In this document: positions 1 to 11,269 of the stretch, in pieces | Position numbering within the stretch: the stretch's first letter is position 1 | Layout of the letters: every line of letters begins with the position of its first letter | Source: Sabethes cyaneus | Taxonomy: Eukaryota > Arthropoda > Insecta > Diptera > Culicidae | Direction of reading: 5' to 3' | Assembly (NCBI RefSeq): GCF_943734655.1 | Contig: NC_071355.1 | Span: forward strand, 244,737,183 to 244,801,182 | Length of the DNA stretch: 64,000 nucleotides | Translations under genes and position numbers: made by a program | The notes under the pieces: model-generated | What the model was told of the DNA's origin: nothing | The model's database searches: none | The model's input: only the letters and a program-made list of their open reading frames with translations

Positions 1-2
1 TC

Positions 3-157
3 TGTCTGACAACGGCCAGCGGCTTTCTAGGAAGGATAGCCATGGTCAAGCCGCTGCCACCGCCGCCGTCGCCGCCGGCCGTTCCAAACTTGGTCTCTGA
101 ACATGCGAAAATGTGCGCTGCTTCACCGCTGCTGGTGCCGCCTGGTGCACCGCCGCT
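3..157 (+). CDS. possible partial host exon, proline-rich, ending at a splice donor
   Basis: Frame 3 is open from the window edge to a stop just after position 158 and encodes a stretch rich in Pro, Ala and Leu (VKPLPPPPSPPAVPNL, then LLVPPGAPPL). The open part ends at CCGCCGCT followed by GTAAGT at 158-163, which matches the consensus 5' splice donor exactly. That would leave a phase-2 codon split. The sequence is GC-rich with CCG runs, unlike the AT-rich DNA that follows. I do not recognise the protein. It could be the last visible part of an internal exon whose intron fills the window, or simply a GC-rich trinucleotide-repeat stretch with a chance donor. The left end is cut by the window. 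Confidence 0.3.
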
Positions 158-1969
158 GTAAGTTATTTTTATTTGCACCTACTTTCATCTCGATGTAGAT
201 GGACACAAACATGGCAGAGCTGAATTCCAACGGAATATCGAAAACAAAATAATCGAGACTCTCGTGCCACTTGCCTTATTTTTCAATTAATGCACAAATG
301 TTATTATGTACGAGCGACGCACGACGCCGCACGAAATACACTTATTTGAGGCAAACAGCCGCCGGCCAGCCAAGTGTTTGGCTGCTGCAATAAAACACAC
401 GCCGCCGATGGCCTTTTGGCTTACTTCCTTCCTTCCGATTGAACTGTTCGAACGGACATATTGCTGCCACCATTCGAATTGATATGTTATCTGTCGAATG
501 CAGCTTGCGCTGCTGTTGCAGCTGAAAAAGGAAAACACGGCGATTGTTCGGCGCTGCCGGTTTGTGCAACTGCACTTAGCAGTTGCAGCGCAAGAAGCCA
601 CAACCAACCGGGGCGGGGTCACCAACCCGCGATCGGGTTGAACTGAAATATGCACACTCCCACACCTTACTTTGCTGCGGTAATAAAATTGTCCTCAAGA
701 TGCAGCTGATGTGCGGGGTTGTTTGTTATGAAAAATGGCATCAGGAAATGAAATTCCGATGTTATGATGTGGCCCATTACGGTTCTCTTTTAGTCAGAAA
801 AATATAATCCATTTACGATGATTATGACCTTTGTTACGTCAATTTTCTGCAATCATCCGAATTGACTTGGGTTTTGAATATCATTCCTATGAGTATGCCA
901 AGGCAAATAAACGACTAGAGATTCACTTAAAAAATTTCCTGTTCCTATTGTAGGAGTAAAGTAGATAAAAGTCGTTAAAAATAATTAAAAAAAAACTCGC
1001 ACTTTTAGACGCCGAATTGAAGATTGAACAAATAGCGTTGGCTTTGTACTGAACGCGGTAGCCATTTCCCATAATAAAAACGGCATGTCGTGACTCTTTT
1101 CTTCACTAGTTTTTCCGGATTAATTGAATAGTATGACTATTTGCTTTAGCAGAAACTTACATAAGGAATTTTATTGTCAGTGTTTTAATTTCCTGGCTGA
1201 AGATAGAAATAATATCGGAGGCGGCGGTTGAAATGTAAGGCGAATTACGTGGATTTACTGTTTTATTATTTATTCAAATGCCATGATAAATACCGTCAGA
1301 CTGAGACTGGTTGATTTGGTTGTCGCGCTTAATATATATTAACGAACATGTTAGAAGCCAATTTGCCAGCCCATTACCATGTGTTAATTTATTCTTTTAC
1401 GGTTTATTTATTTATTTCAACGTGGTTATTTTGTCGCGTTGATGATAGAGCAACTTTCGATTCAACTTCTTTATTTTATTAGGGGCCTCCGTTTGATTCC
1501 GGTTGACATTTTCACTGATATAGATAAATAGTTGAACCACGAGGAAGTTTTTGCTGTACTGTGCAGTAAAGTTTTTCCTAGATGTACAATTTGTTGGTGG
1601 CTGGGTACGACCAGTCAGTCAGTCAGTCATCGATAAGGTCAGTCAGATAACTCGTAAAAGTTGGGCCAGAAATGAGCAGCAAAAACACCTCTAAAATACC
1701 ATCATTAACCAATGCTTCATGATTTCCTATGACATCCCAGGTCGCTAATTAGTCCCCGTAATTAGTTAGGCACGGTAAAAGCAAATAAAAATGCTCACTT
1801 CGACATAGTGAAGAAATTCGATATTGTATTTGCTTCTGTTTTCACTGAACCGAGTTATAAAATTTAACAATTAACCAAACCTCACAACTATGCACAGTTT
1901 TTTGAACGAAAGTGTTGAAATTCAAGATGGCAGCCAGAATTACTATTTGACGCCGCTCAAAAATGCCAG
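158..1969. other. unique AT-rich sequence, no gene seen
   Basis: Only short open frames without recognisable domains occur here. A short (CAGT)n run lies at 1612-1629 with a second partial run to about 1647. If the exon at the left edge is real, this is the start of its intron. No transposon similarity recognised. Confidence 0.5.
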
Positions 1970-2430
1970 ATGACAGGAGACTTTGAATATCCGTCCAAAC
2001 CAGCTATGTATTTCGGCCTTGAACCTCAAGCAAGCAAAGCGGATTACTGCGCTTGTATGTTGTTTACCCCGGAATTCCGAGTGTACGTTCCAACCCGTTC
2101 AGTGGCGATCGACGGTGTAGTCAGCGATTCTAGTTTGATCGTCAAGGACCTTCTGGACTTTGGAATTGGTCGTTTCAAGGAGTCCAACGTTCAGCTGGTA
2201 AAGATACCGGACTACAGGCAATCGCATAAAGTATCGCTTGAGAATGGAATTAAAGTGTATACCACATTTCGTCTAATTTCACGCCTTTTTGCGCCGTGGG
2301 TTATAAACTGTTTTAATTGCAGGCTACCGACTGTTGCAATAAGGCACGACGCGGTAAGTGCATTCTGGCTCTGGGTTATCTGGTTGACCCTTGTGAGCGG
2401 GTGAATAGTACCTTCACTGTAGGAAGATTA
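1970..2430 (+). mobile_element. broken LINE ORF1 (gag-like) fragment with zinc-knuckle remnant
   Basis: The 144-codon frame contains LFTPEFRVYVPTRSVAIDGV, VKDLLDFGIGRFKESNVQ and, near the end, LFAPWVINCFNC. This matches the region before and into the CCHC knuckles of the nucleic-acid-binding ORF1 of Jockey-like LINEs, as I know the family in mosquitoes. The homology leaves the frame near 2323: in the next frame the sequence continues ATDCCNKARRGKC, the second half of the knuckle, then ends at a stop near 2445. So a frameshift and a small deletion sit inside the knuckle. The downstream ORF2 is absent; AT-rich unique DNA follows. Assignment to a LINE ORF1 is by remembered similarity. Confidence 0.6.
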
Positions 2431-2934
2431 TGCACGTACTTTTGACATGCTCCGCTTACAAATTGCGCGGTCATAGAATCAAGCGGACTCTGAAAAACCG
2501 TTTGGCAATTTTTTAATAACAGCGTTCCTTGTTGGAAATCGTCGCGTTACCAACGTTCGAAAGTTAGCCACTTTTCGTGTTGCTCACATTTTTAGATTTT
2601 AAGACGTAGTTCGTAAAATCTTGAAACCTTTTGATCAAATCAAATCTTGAAAAACATAAAAAACAAATATTCTTCATGTTTTTTTACGATTGAAAAAATA
2701 AATTAAGTCTTAAAGCAACATTTTTCATATCTCAGATCTCAGTGAATTGTGCAAACAAAAAACTGTAAGCTTTCCGTAAAGGAACATCTACGCAAAATTT
2801 GAACAAAATCGAAGCGTTGAATACCAGTAGTATTTTTTTTAATTTATGCAAAATCGGGAACATTACTTAAAATTTACATTAAGTTAAAGCGATATTGGAA
2901 CAAATTAAAATAATTACTGAGAGAGAGCCTTACT
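2431..2934. other. AT-rich unique spacer
   Basis: No open frame or repeat recognised between the LINE ORF1 fragment and the minisatellite. Confidence 0.4.
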
Positions 2935-3195
2935 AGGCACTTTTTGGATTCTTCCTATACTCTTCTTGGATTCTTTTTGGACTCTCTTTGGACATATTTC
3001 GAACTCTTCTTGGATTTTTTTGAGATCTACTTAGATTTTCTTGGACTCTCCTTGGACTCATTGTGGATCATTCTTTTGAATTTATTTTTGATTTTTTTTA
3101 GAATATTTTTGGGTTTGTTTTGAATTCTTCTTAAATTCTTTGGATCTCTTCTATCTTTGGACTTATGTTGGACTCTTTCTGGATGTTTAATACCG
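2935..3195 (+). repeat. minisatellite A, first block (TTTTTGGACTC-like words)
   Basis: Irregular tandem copies of a word of about 12 bp built from T-runs, GG and ACTC/ATTC. The + strand is T-rich and A-poor. It ends near 3195, and 3196-3464 is ordinary unique sequence before the array resumes. Confidence 0.85.
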
Positions 3196-3464
3196 TAGTG
3201 AAAATGTATTATTTGTTACACTATTCATTGACAACCCCTCCACTTGCTTTGAAAAATTTCTACTCTCATGTTTTGAAACCCGCTCCATGAGCGTCAATAT
3301 CTCTCATGTATCAACGAAACTCCAGAAATAAAATTATTCCTTTGCTCACATTCTTCAAAACCGGAAGTGTTTTCGTTTACCTTCGAAACTGTCCGCGTGT
3401 GCTAAAAGTCCACTACTAAAATCGAAGGTTCGCGAATTCCGCACGGTTTACAGTTTACACTGGA
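3196..3464. other. unique spacer inside minisatellite A
   Basis: About 270 bp with balanced base composition between two array blocks; nothing recognised. It may be an old insertion or the gap between two independent expansions. Confidence 0.4.
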
Positions 3465-6045
3465 TTCATTTTGTAGCCTTTTTGGACTCTTTTTGGTCTC
3501 TTTTTGGTTTCGTTTCAATCTCTTTTTTGGAATCCTTGAACTTTTTTTTGTATTTTTTATCCCTCCTTGAATTCTTTGGATACGGTTTGGTCTCTTTTTG
3601 GACTATTTTTGAATTCTTTCTGAACGTTTTTTTGGGCTCTTCGAACTGTTTGGGTCTTTTTGGAATCTTTTAACTCTTAAATTCTCTTCGGACTCTTCTT
3701 GGGCTCTTAGTACTATTTTTGTGGACTACGTTTGGATTCTTTTGGAGTTAGGTTTTTGGGACTCTTGCTTCATAATAGTATTTTTATGTATTTTTTTTGG
3801 ACTCATTTTGGATTGTTTAAGCCCTTTTTGGACTCTTCTTGGTCTCATTTTGGACTTTCCTTGGGATCTTCCTGGACTCTTGTTTTTTCAATTTAGAATC
3901 CTAATTTGTTTGATTCTTGGGACTCTATTTGACTCTTCGAACTATTTTTGGATACTTTCTTGACTTTTCGTGGAAGTTTTCTGCACTTTTCTTTAATTTT
4001 TCTTTATGCCTTTTTGAACTCTTCTAGGACTCCTCTTGGACTCATTTTGGGCTTTTCTTAGGCTCTTTTTGAACTATTTCTAGACTATTAAATTGTCTTT
4101 GCACACTTTTCATACTTTTCTTGGACTCTATTTAAATTACTTTTTTGGACCAAGTACTTTTCGGATTCTTTTTTGGATTCTTTGACACTCGTCGGATTAT
4201 TTTTGGATTCATTTTGAACTCTTCCTATATGCTTTGCCAACTCTACATAGACTCTTCGGAATATCTTTGGATTTGCTTTGTATTCGTTTTGAACTCTTCT
4301 ATGATTCATTTTGGACTCTTTTTAAACGCCTTTTTGACAATTTTGGACTCATTGAACTCTTGGACTTATTTTGGACCCTACTTGGACTCTTCCTGGTCTT
4401 TCTTGGCCTCTTTTCAAATTCGTTTTGTACCCTTTTTGAACTCTGTTTGGAATTTTTTGGACTCAATTCTTTTGTTGTCTTTGAATTCTTCTTAAACCAT
4501 TTTCGTACTACCTTTTGACTGGTTCTGCACTTTTTCAAACGTATCTATTTGATACTCTTTTTAAATTCTGTTCGACCTACTTTGGACTCAACCGTTTTTA
4601 TTGTCTTAGAACCCTTCTTAAGTAACTTTCGGACATTGTTGGATTCATTGGGGACCTTGGACTCTTTTCGAATTATTTTGAACACCCCTTGGACTATTTT
4701 GATTCTTTTTTGGACTTCTTGGACTCATTTTGGACACCCCTGGGCGCTTCTTGAATTTTTTGGATTGTTATTGCAATCAGTCTGAACCCTCCCTGGGCTC
4801 CTCCCAGATTTTTTGGATTCTTTTTGTACTTCTATTGCGGATTTTTGTGGTTTATCTTCGAACTCTACTTAATTTTTTTTAAATATTCAGACTAGCTTTG
4901 GACTCTGGTTAGACTCTTTTTGGATGTTTTCGAACCCCTCTTGGACTCTTTGAATTTTTTTTAATGGAGAGTCCAAACTCTTCGCATTTTTTTGGATTCT
5001 TTACTAATTCTTCTTAAACTCGTTTCAAACTCTATTCGATTGTACTGAATTATTCTTGGACTCTTGTTGGATTCGTTTCGGACTTTTTTTTTGACTCTTG
5101 AAGTTTTGTTTTGGAAACTTTTTTTTAAATACTTTTTAAACTCTTTTCCGATGCTTCTTGGACCCTTCGGAATATCTTTGTACTTAGTTTGAATTTTGTT
5201 TCCAAAATAAGACTCACTTTGGTTTCAGTTTGGATTCATTTTAGACTCCTTTTTGATTTTCTTGAACTCCGTTTCGCTTCGTCTAATTCTCTTTTAGGAT
5301 TCTTAGGACTCTTTCTGGACTGTTTTAAACTGTGTTTGGATTTATTTTGGTCCCTCCTTGGGTTCTTCCTGGACTTTTTTGGTTTTTTCTACCTTTTTTA
5401 GACTCTCTGGACTCTTGGACTGATTCAAACTTTTCGGATTTTCTTTTTTGTCTTGGTTTTTTTGAAAAATTTTGGGACTATGCAAAGGTGTTGTTTTTTA
5501 CTCTCTTTGGATTTATTTCTTACTTTTTTTGGCATTATTTTAGTAACTTTTTGAATGCCATGGAATCTTTTTGAATTTTATGAACTCTTTTTGACTCTAT
5601 GTGGATTCTTTTTTGGGTTCTCTTCGGACTTATATTGTACTTTTGCATTTGGATTTTCTCCGATTATTTTTTGAGTCTTTAAATTCTTTTCAAACATTTT
5701 AGGATTCATTGGACTCTGGATGTGACTTATTTCGATTTTTTTAAACTCTTGTTGGACTCTTTTTGGATTTTTTTAAATTTTTTAATTTGGACTTTTTTCG
5801 GACTCTGTGGCTTTGGTTTTGAATTCTTGTTGAACACTTCATAAATTCTTTTCCCACTCTTCTTGGACTTGTTGGGGAATCATTTTGGACCTTCCTTGGA
5901 CACCTTTTTTATTTTTTTCTACTTCATTTAGCTTCGTTTCGTTCGTTCTTTGGATTCTTTATAGTCTTTTTGGACTGTCTCGAACCCGTTTTGGACTATT
6001 TTTGGATTTGTTTTTGTACTCATTTTGGATTTAACGCAAAGTCTT
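3465..6045 (+). repeat. minisatellite A, main block
   Basis: About 2.6 kb of degenerate tandem units such as TTTTTGGACTC, TTTTTGGATTC and CTTGGACTCATTTTGG. Period is close to 12 bp with longer mixed units. Apparent open frames here (Phe/Leu/Trp-rich) are the translation of TTT-GGA-CTC words, not genes. The same family occurs inverted at 27,604-30,005. Confidence 0.9.
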
Positions 6046-6049
6046 GGGC

Positions 6050-6245
6050 TTTAACTTGAGCTAGACATCTTTCGAAGACTTGATTCTTCTCTATCGACAG
6101 ACTTCGCAGTAGGTTGCTAGGTTACAGGACAATAACGGGGCCGGTGCAATGATCTTACTGACTCTTGCAGCACCCTCTAGCCGAGATTCGAACATACGAC
6201 CACTGGTTTGTTAGACCAGCATCGTACCTCAAAGCCTAAATGAGC
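6050..6245 (-). mobile_element. tRNA-derived SINE copy 1
   Basis: On the minus strand it reads from a tRNA-like head (GAGGTACGATGCTGG, anticodon-like stem CTGGT/ACCAG around loop CTAACAA, B-box-like TTCGAATCTCGG) into a body containing GCGAAGTCTGTCGATAG. The same order is seen in copies at 15,080, 29,510 and 48,625. It splits minisatellite A. Confidence 0.75.
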
Positions 6246-6269
6246 AACAAAAGAGATCTCTGAATTATT

Positions 6270-8375
6270 GGTAAAAATATTTTCGGACTACATTTAGACT
6301 AGTTTTTGTTTGTTTCTTTTTTGATTTATTTTAGACTCTTTCTGGGCTTTGCTTGGCATCGTTATAATCTCTTTTTCGATTCTTCGGACTAGTTTTGAAT
6401 TGTTTAGTCCAAGAGTTGGGACTCTTTTTGGATTCGTTTTTGGAATATTTCCACTCTTTGAATTTTTTTGACGCAGATTAGTCAAATTTTTGGACAAATT
6501 ATGGACCTTTCGTAGGATCTTCCTGAGTTTTTGTGTTCCCTTAGATTCCATTTGGTCACTTTTGGACTCTTTGGATGTTTTAAATTCTATTTGAACTCTT
6601 CTTGAATTATTTTCGGAGTATTAGGACTGTCTTTGGGCATGTTTTGGACTCATTTTAGATTGTTTTTGAACTAATTTTTGATTCGTTTTGAATTTTTGAA
6701 TTTAAACTTGTCTGACTGATATTGATATTTTTTGGAATTTATTTTTTAAGGCTTTGTATGTTTTTCTCAAACTTTTCTGAGACTCTTCGAACTATTTTTA
6801 AATTTGTATTGGACTTATTTTAAACTTGGATTCATTTTAGACTCCTTTTTGATTTTCTTGAACTACGCTTCGTTTCTCTTTTTGGATTTATTGGACTCCT
6901 TCTGGACTCTTTTCAACTTTTCAACTTCTTGGACTCATTTCGGCCACCCTTGGGTTATTCCCGGATTTTTTTGAGTTCCTTCCCAAGCAACAATGTGAGT
7001 TTTATTGTACTCTTATGGCGGTTTTCAAGACCAATTTTGGTTTTAAATGCCATCATAAGAGTGTAATAAAACCAAAATGGTTACTTGGGTTCTGTACCCT
7101 TTTTGAATTCATTTTTAATTCTTTTGGCATCGTTTTCCTTTTGGGCTGTTCCGAACTCTTTTTGGACTCATTTTGAACCCTCCTTGGGCTCTTTTGAACT
7201 TCTTTAGTTTCTTTTTCTACTTTCGATCTCTTCGGATTATTTTCGTACTACATTTGAACCGGTTTTTGACTCTTTTTGATTCACTTTGGCTTCCTTTTTC
7301 CTCTGGATTGAACCGTTTTTGGAGGCATTTTGCATCCTACTTCGGGCTTTTTCTAGATTTTATCAATGTTTTTGTACTCTTTGTGGATTCCCTTTGAACT
7401 CTTCTTTTTGGATTGTTTTTGAACTCTTTTCAACGCCTTTTTGGTTTTCTTGAACTCCGTTTAACTTTGTTTTATTCTCGTTTTGGGTTCTATTTGATTC
7501 TTTTTGGACTGCTTTTCGAATTTTTTGGACTTATTCGGACTCTATTAAGACTCTTTATGGATTCGTTTTGTACTCCTTTTGGACTCTTTTTAGATTAAAG
7601 AAAAATTTAAAAAAAAACTACCTCTGAACTGGTTTTTGACTCCTTTTGATTTTCTTTTGAACTTAAGAAACTTTAGATTAAACCTCTGTTTGGATGCATT
7701 TTGCACTCTTCTTGGGGCTCTTCAGGCTTTTATGAAAATTTTTGTACTATTTTTAGAATCTCTTTGGACTTTTTTAGACTCTTCGGATTCTTTAAGATTT
7801 TCTTTGAACTCTTCTTTTTGAATTGTTTTTGGATCCTTAGGAATACCTTTGGACTAGTTTTGGACTTTTTTGATTTTTTTTTCAACTCTGTTTGATTTCG
7901 TTCCATCCTCTTTTTGGATTCTGTTGAACTCTTATTGCTTTTTTTGCCTCTTTTTGGACTTTTTTGGACTCTTTTTGGATTCTTTTTGTACTCATTTTTG
8001 ACTCTTTTTCGATTTTGTGGGATTTTCGGATTTTCAAATAATCTTTGAATTCTTTTTAAGCTATTTTCGGATTACTTACAAACAGGTTTTTGATTATTTT
8101 TGGATCCTCTTTGGAATCTTTTTAATCTTCGTTTTAATCTTTTTTTGGTTTCTAAAGTTCAAACTTTTTGAATTGTTTTGAACACTCCAGATGATCTTTG
8201 GATTCTTTTTTGGAGTCTGGATTTTTAACCTTCTTTGGACTCATTTTGGACGCTCCTGGGACTTCTTTTTGGACTGTTTCTGGACACTTGGATTTTATTT
8301 TTACTTTGTTTATACTTTCCGTGAACTCTTTTTGGAAACTTTTTGACCTCGTGGACCTTGATTTTTGAGCCTCTA
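6270..8375 (+). repeat. minisatellite A, third block
   Basis: Continuation of the TTTTTGGACTC-type array after the SINE, with a foldback MITE inserted at 6992-7091. It ends near 8375, where a SINE-head remnant (GACTAGTTTGTTAAACCA region, about 8378-8412) and about 60 bp of unique DNA separate it from a Helitron-like element. Confidence 0.88.
6992..7091. mobile_element. foldback MITE-like insertion in minisatellite A
   Basis: An imperfect inverted repeat of about 100 bp. The left end is CCCAAGCAACAATGTGAG with TTTTATTGTACTCTTATG; the right end, read in reverse, is CCCAAGTAACCATTTTGG with TTTTATTACACTCTTATG. Sequence composition differs from the surrounding array. Target duplication not certain. 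Confidence 0.6.
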
Positions 8376-8472
8376 CGACGGCGACTAGTTTGTTAAACCA
8401 AGTTGAAGGCCAACTGGGCGGTTTGAACTACAGTGTGTTCTAAAAAAGCTTAGTTTTAACACTTTTTTCTTG

Positions 8473-9932
8473 TCTTATATATAAAAATGGATTTCTGTCT
8501 GTCTGTCTGTCGGGATGTTCCTTATAGAATCAAAAATTACTGAACCAATCAGCGTGAAAATTTGCATGTAGAGGTTTCTGGGGCCAGGAAAGGTTTTTGA
8601 TGGTTAGAGACCCCTCCCCTCACTAAGAGGGGGGGCTCCCATACAAATGAAACATAAATTTCTGCATAACTCGAGAACTAATCAAGCAAATAGAACAATA
8701 TTTGGCATGTGGGTGTTTTTGGTGACAAGAATTTATTCTATGGTAAATGGAGACCCCTCCCCTCTTTAGAAGGGGAATTGTGACTCCTCTTCCCTTTAAG
8801 AGGGGGAGCTTCCATACAAATGAAATACAAATTTCCTCATAACTCGAGAACTAATCAAGCAAATGGAATCAAATTTGGCATGTGAAGGTTTTTGAGGGCA
8901 AGAATATTTTCTATGGTGAATTAGGACCCCTCCCCACTTTAAGAGGGGGGGGGGGGGTGCTCCTGTACAAATGAAAAACAAATTTCCTCATAACTCGAGA
9001 ATTAATCAAGCAAATGGAACCAAATTTGGCATGTGGAGGTTTTTGGAGGCAAATTTTTTTTCTATGATGAATTGGGACCTCTCCCCACTTTAGGAGGGGG
9101 AAATGAAATACAAATTTCCTCATAACTCGAGAACCAATCAAGCAAATGGAATCAAATTTGGCATTTGGGAGTTTTAGATGGCTGTCTAGGTTTATTTGTT
9201 TTCTTAAATCTACCTGGGTTTCCTGGAACGAGCGACAGCGAGTAAGGAGAGGATCGCTAAATGGTACTTTCCACGAAAAAGTTTTCCGTGAAAAGGTACA
9301 TTCCGCTTAAGGTTTTTCACAAAATGATATTCGGCGAAATGTTGTACAATCATGGCGAATATTACTATCCGCTTTCGGGCTATGCAATGAGGGGTATCAG
9401 CATCTTTGGCTCGAGCAGCACGTTCCTCACAATCATGTCGAGGACAGAGACAATGAGGGGACAGGGGAGTTGTTTACTACTTTACTGTAAGGAAAAATTG
9501 CAAATTTGTATATTAAACTACCCATTCCTGGTAACTAATAAGCCTTAACGCAAGCAGCAAATCAGCGTATCTGGCATTTTATACTGCATGTTATTGTATG
9601 TTAGCTTTTTGACTGCGTAGGTGTTGTAAATTGGCATCCAAAATTGTATTCAAATTCTTCGTGTCGGTAATTAGCTGTAAATTAGCATTGTCAGCACTAT
9701 AAGAATGTTATCAGTAAAGTAGCTGTATATTTTGCCAAAATAGCATTTAAGTAACATTTAAGGCGACTTAAATGCTTATTGGCCTACATTTGTATAGCAT
9801 TGGTGATGCTTATTGGTTACCTGGAATGCTTTCATAGTTACGTAACTGCCAAAATGAATCATCTAAGGTTGAACTCATCAGAATCTTGCAAAACTCGATT
9901 TGTGGCAGTACGAAGTTTGTCGGGTCAGCTAG
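8473..9932 (+). mobile_element. Helitron-like non-autonomous element 1
   Basis: Starts TCTTATATATAAAAATGG followed by GTCT/GTCTG repeats and ends GGGTCAGCTAG followed by T. A 5' TC and a 3' CTRR before T are the hallmark of Helitrons; no GC-rich terminal hairpin is obvious. The 5' flanking base is G rather than the expected A. The first 700 bp hold about four imperfect tandem modules of 130-170 bp, each with ACTCGAGAAC, an AATTTGGCATGTG stretch and a G-run of CCCCTCCCC/GGGGG type; runs of up to 13 G occur near 8945. Around 9255-9375 is a TTTTCCGTGAAA-type section. No Rep/helicase coding is visible. Confidence 0.65.
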
Positions 9933-10079
9933 TATTTTATATAAATTTTATTAAATTTTAATTTCAATTTTCTGACAATTTTGAGGTTAGACCCGTGGTC
10001 ATTAAGATTTCTTTTAAAAAGTTTTAAAATTTCACGAAACTGAAAACAATATAACTGATTTGGACGATATAATTCGTTA
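9933..10079. other. AT-rich spacer
   Basis: Short spacer between the Helitron-like element and a hAT-type MITE; nothing recognised. Confidence 0.4.
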
Positions 10080-10087
10080 ATTGCTAC

Positions 10088-10479
10088 CAGGGCTTGTTCG
10101 TTCACTTTGGCTCAATGTTGGTTCATTTGACAGTACCGTCTCAGTCGAACAAAATTTTTCAAAGTTATGTATGGGACATTTGTAGAACCAGTTATTATCT
10201 ACAATTTTGCTGAATGAAGTTTTACTGTATCTTTTGTATTTACGGTGCTACAATGCTAGTACCTTATTAGTGACTAAATGAATGCTCATTTAGTTGCTAA
10301 TGACGTACTAGCATTGTAGCATCGTAACTACAACAGATATAGCAAAACTTCATTCAGCAAAATTGAAGATGATAACTAGTTCTACAAATGTTTTATACAC
10401 AACCTGGTCAAATTTTGCTCGGCTGAGACGGTACTGTCAAATTAATCAAAATTGAGTCAAAGTGAACGAACAAGCCCTG
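10088..10479. mobile_element. hAT-type MITE with 8-bp target duplication
   Basis: 392-bp near-palindrome. Ends are CAGGGCTTGTTCGTTCACTT and its reverse complement. It is flanked on both sides by ATTGCTAC (10,080-10,087 and 10,480-10,487). An 8-bp duplication and CAGGG termini are typical of hAT elements. The arms are diverged but pair over nearly the whole length around a centre near 10,280. A diverged half copy lies at 49,876-50,015. Confidence 0.85.
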
Positions 10480-10487
10480 ATTGCTAC

Positions 10488-11269
10488 TAAATCTATGTAA
10501 GACTATATCATATCGATTATATTATGGAATTTAAGATCTGACTACAAAGCTTAACTCCATTCTCTGCATTGATTGTTGGACTTACGGAGGAATCTGAAAC
10601 GATTTCATTTTCCATCGGGCTTATAAAATGATTGAATAATTTCATTACTATGCTTTTCTGTAAATTCTAGTAAACAATGAAATTATTTTTAGCGTATGCT
10701 TGAATTTATCTTATGTTGGCTCAAATTTACCTGAATACTCTGTAAAATGATATGGAAACTTGTTTCAGTTTCGTCTTAGTTCCGTGTCCATTCCATCTAA
10801 ATGGTGCTTAGCATTATCTAGATTTAGTTTTACCGTTCTACCAGTTTTATTTCGATTTCGTTTCCTTTTGAAGTTATTTTTAGATTTTTGTTTTCAATTT
10901 TTACTCACTGCAATCATCGTAAAACTATCATCGTTACCTAATCAACGATTCGGTCTATCATTAGATAGTAGCAGAAGTTCTAAGACCTTGGCAGAAGTTT
11001 AATCACCGGGCATTCATTTCCTACCGTAGTTGGAAAGAAGTTAACAAACAGATAGACCACTATCGTTCTATCCAAGGCAGTTGTTCATATCACTCGGGTA
11101 TTTCCGATAATTAGCATCAAAGTAAAATTGAAGCAGACCTAGTTATATGTTAGAATGAGTAAACTTTTTTTTTCGCAACTATTGATAGAAATAATTTGCC
11201 TAAAAGCGATAGCCGTCAATTAGCAGTCAACGAAGTATGTCGACCTAATAAAATTTGCTAATTAGAAAA
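10488..11269. other. AT-rich unique sequence
   Basis: No gene or repeat recognised. Open frames are short and unremarkable. Confidence 0.4.

Noticed and set aside
2335..2362. TAAGGCACGACGCGGTAAGT resembles miR-124
   Set aside because: Differs from the microRNA by insertions, has no hairpin partner, and is fully explained by the LINE zinc-knuckle codons NKARRGKC.
4088..4538. Lys/Glu/Ser-rich minus-strand frames (and their counterparts at 29,160-29,345)
   Set aside because: Reverse translation of the same minisatellite; no domain, and frames end at unit irregularities.
3482..8000. Many + strand frames rich in Phe, Leu and Trp that look like membrane proteins
   Set aside because: They are direct translations of TTT-GGA-CTC repeat words; no other coding signal, and frames shift with the irregular unit length.
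8640..9141. Repeated minus-strand frames with CLISSRVMRKFVFHLY text
   Set aside because: Arises from the tandem internal modules of the Helitron-like element; not coding.
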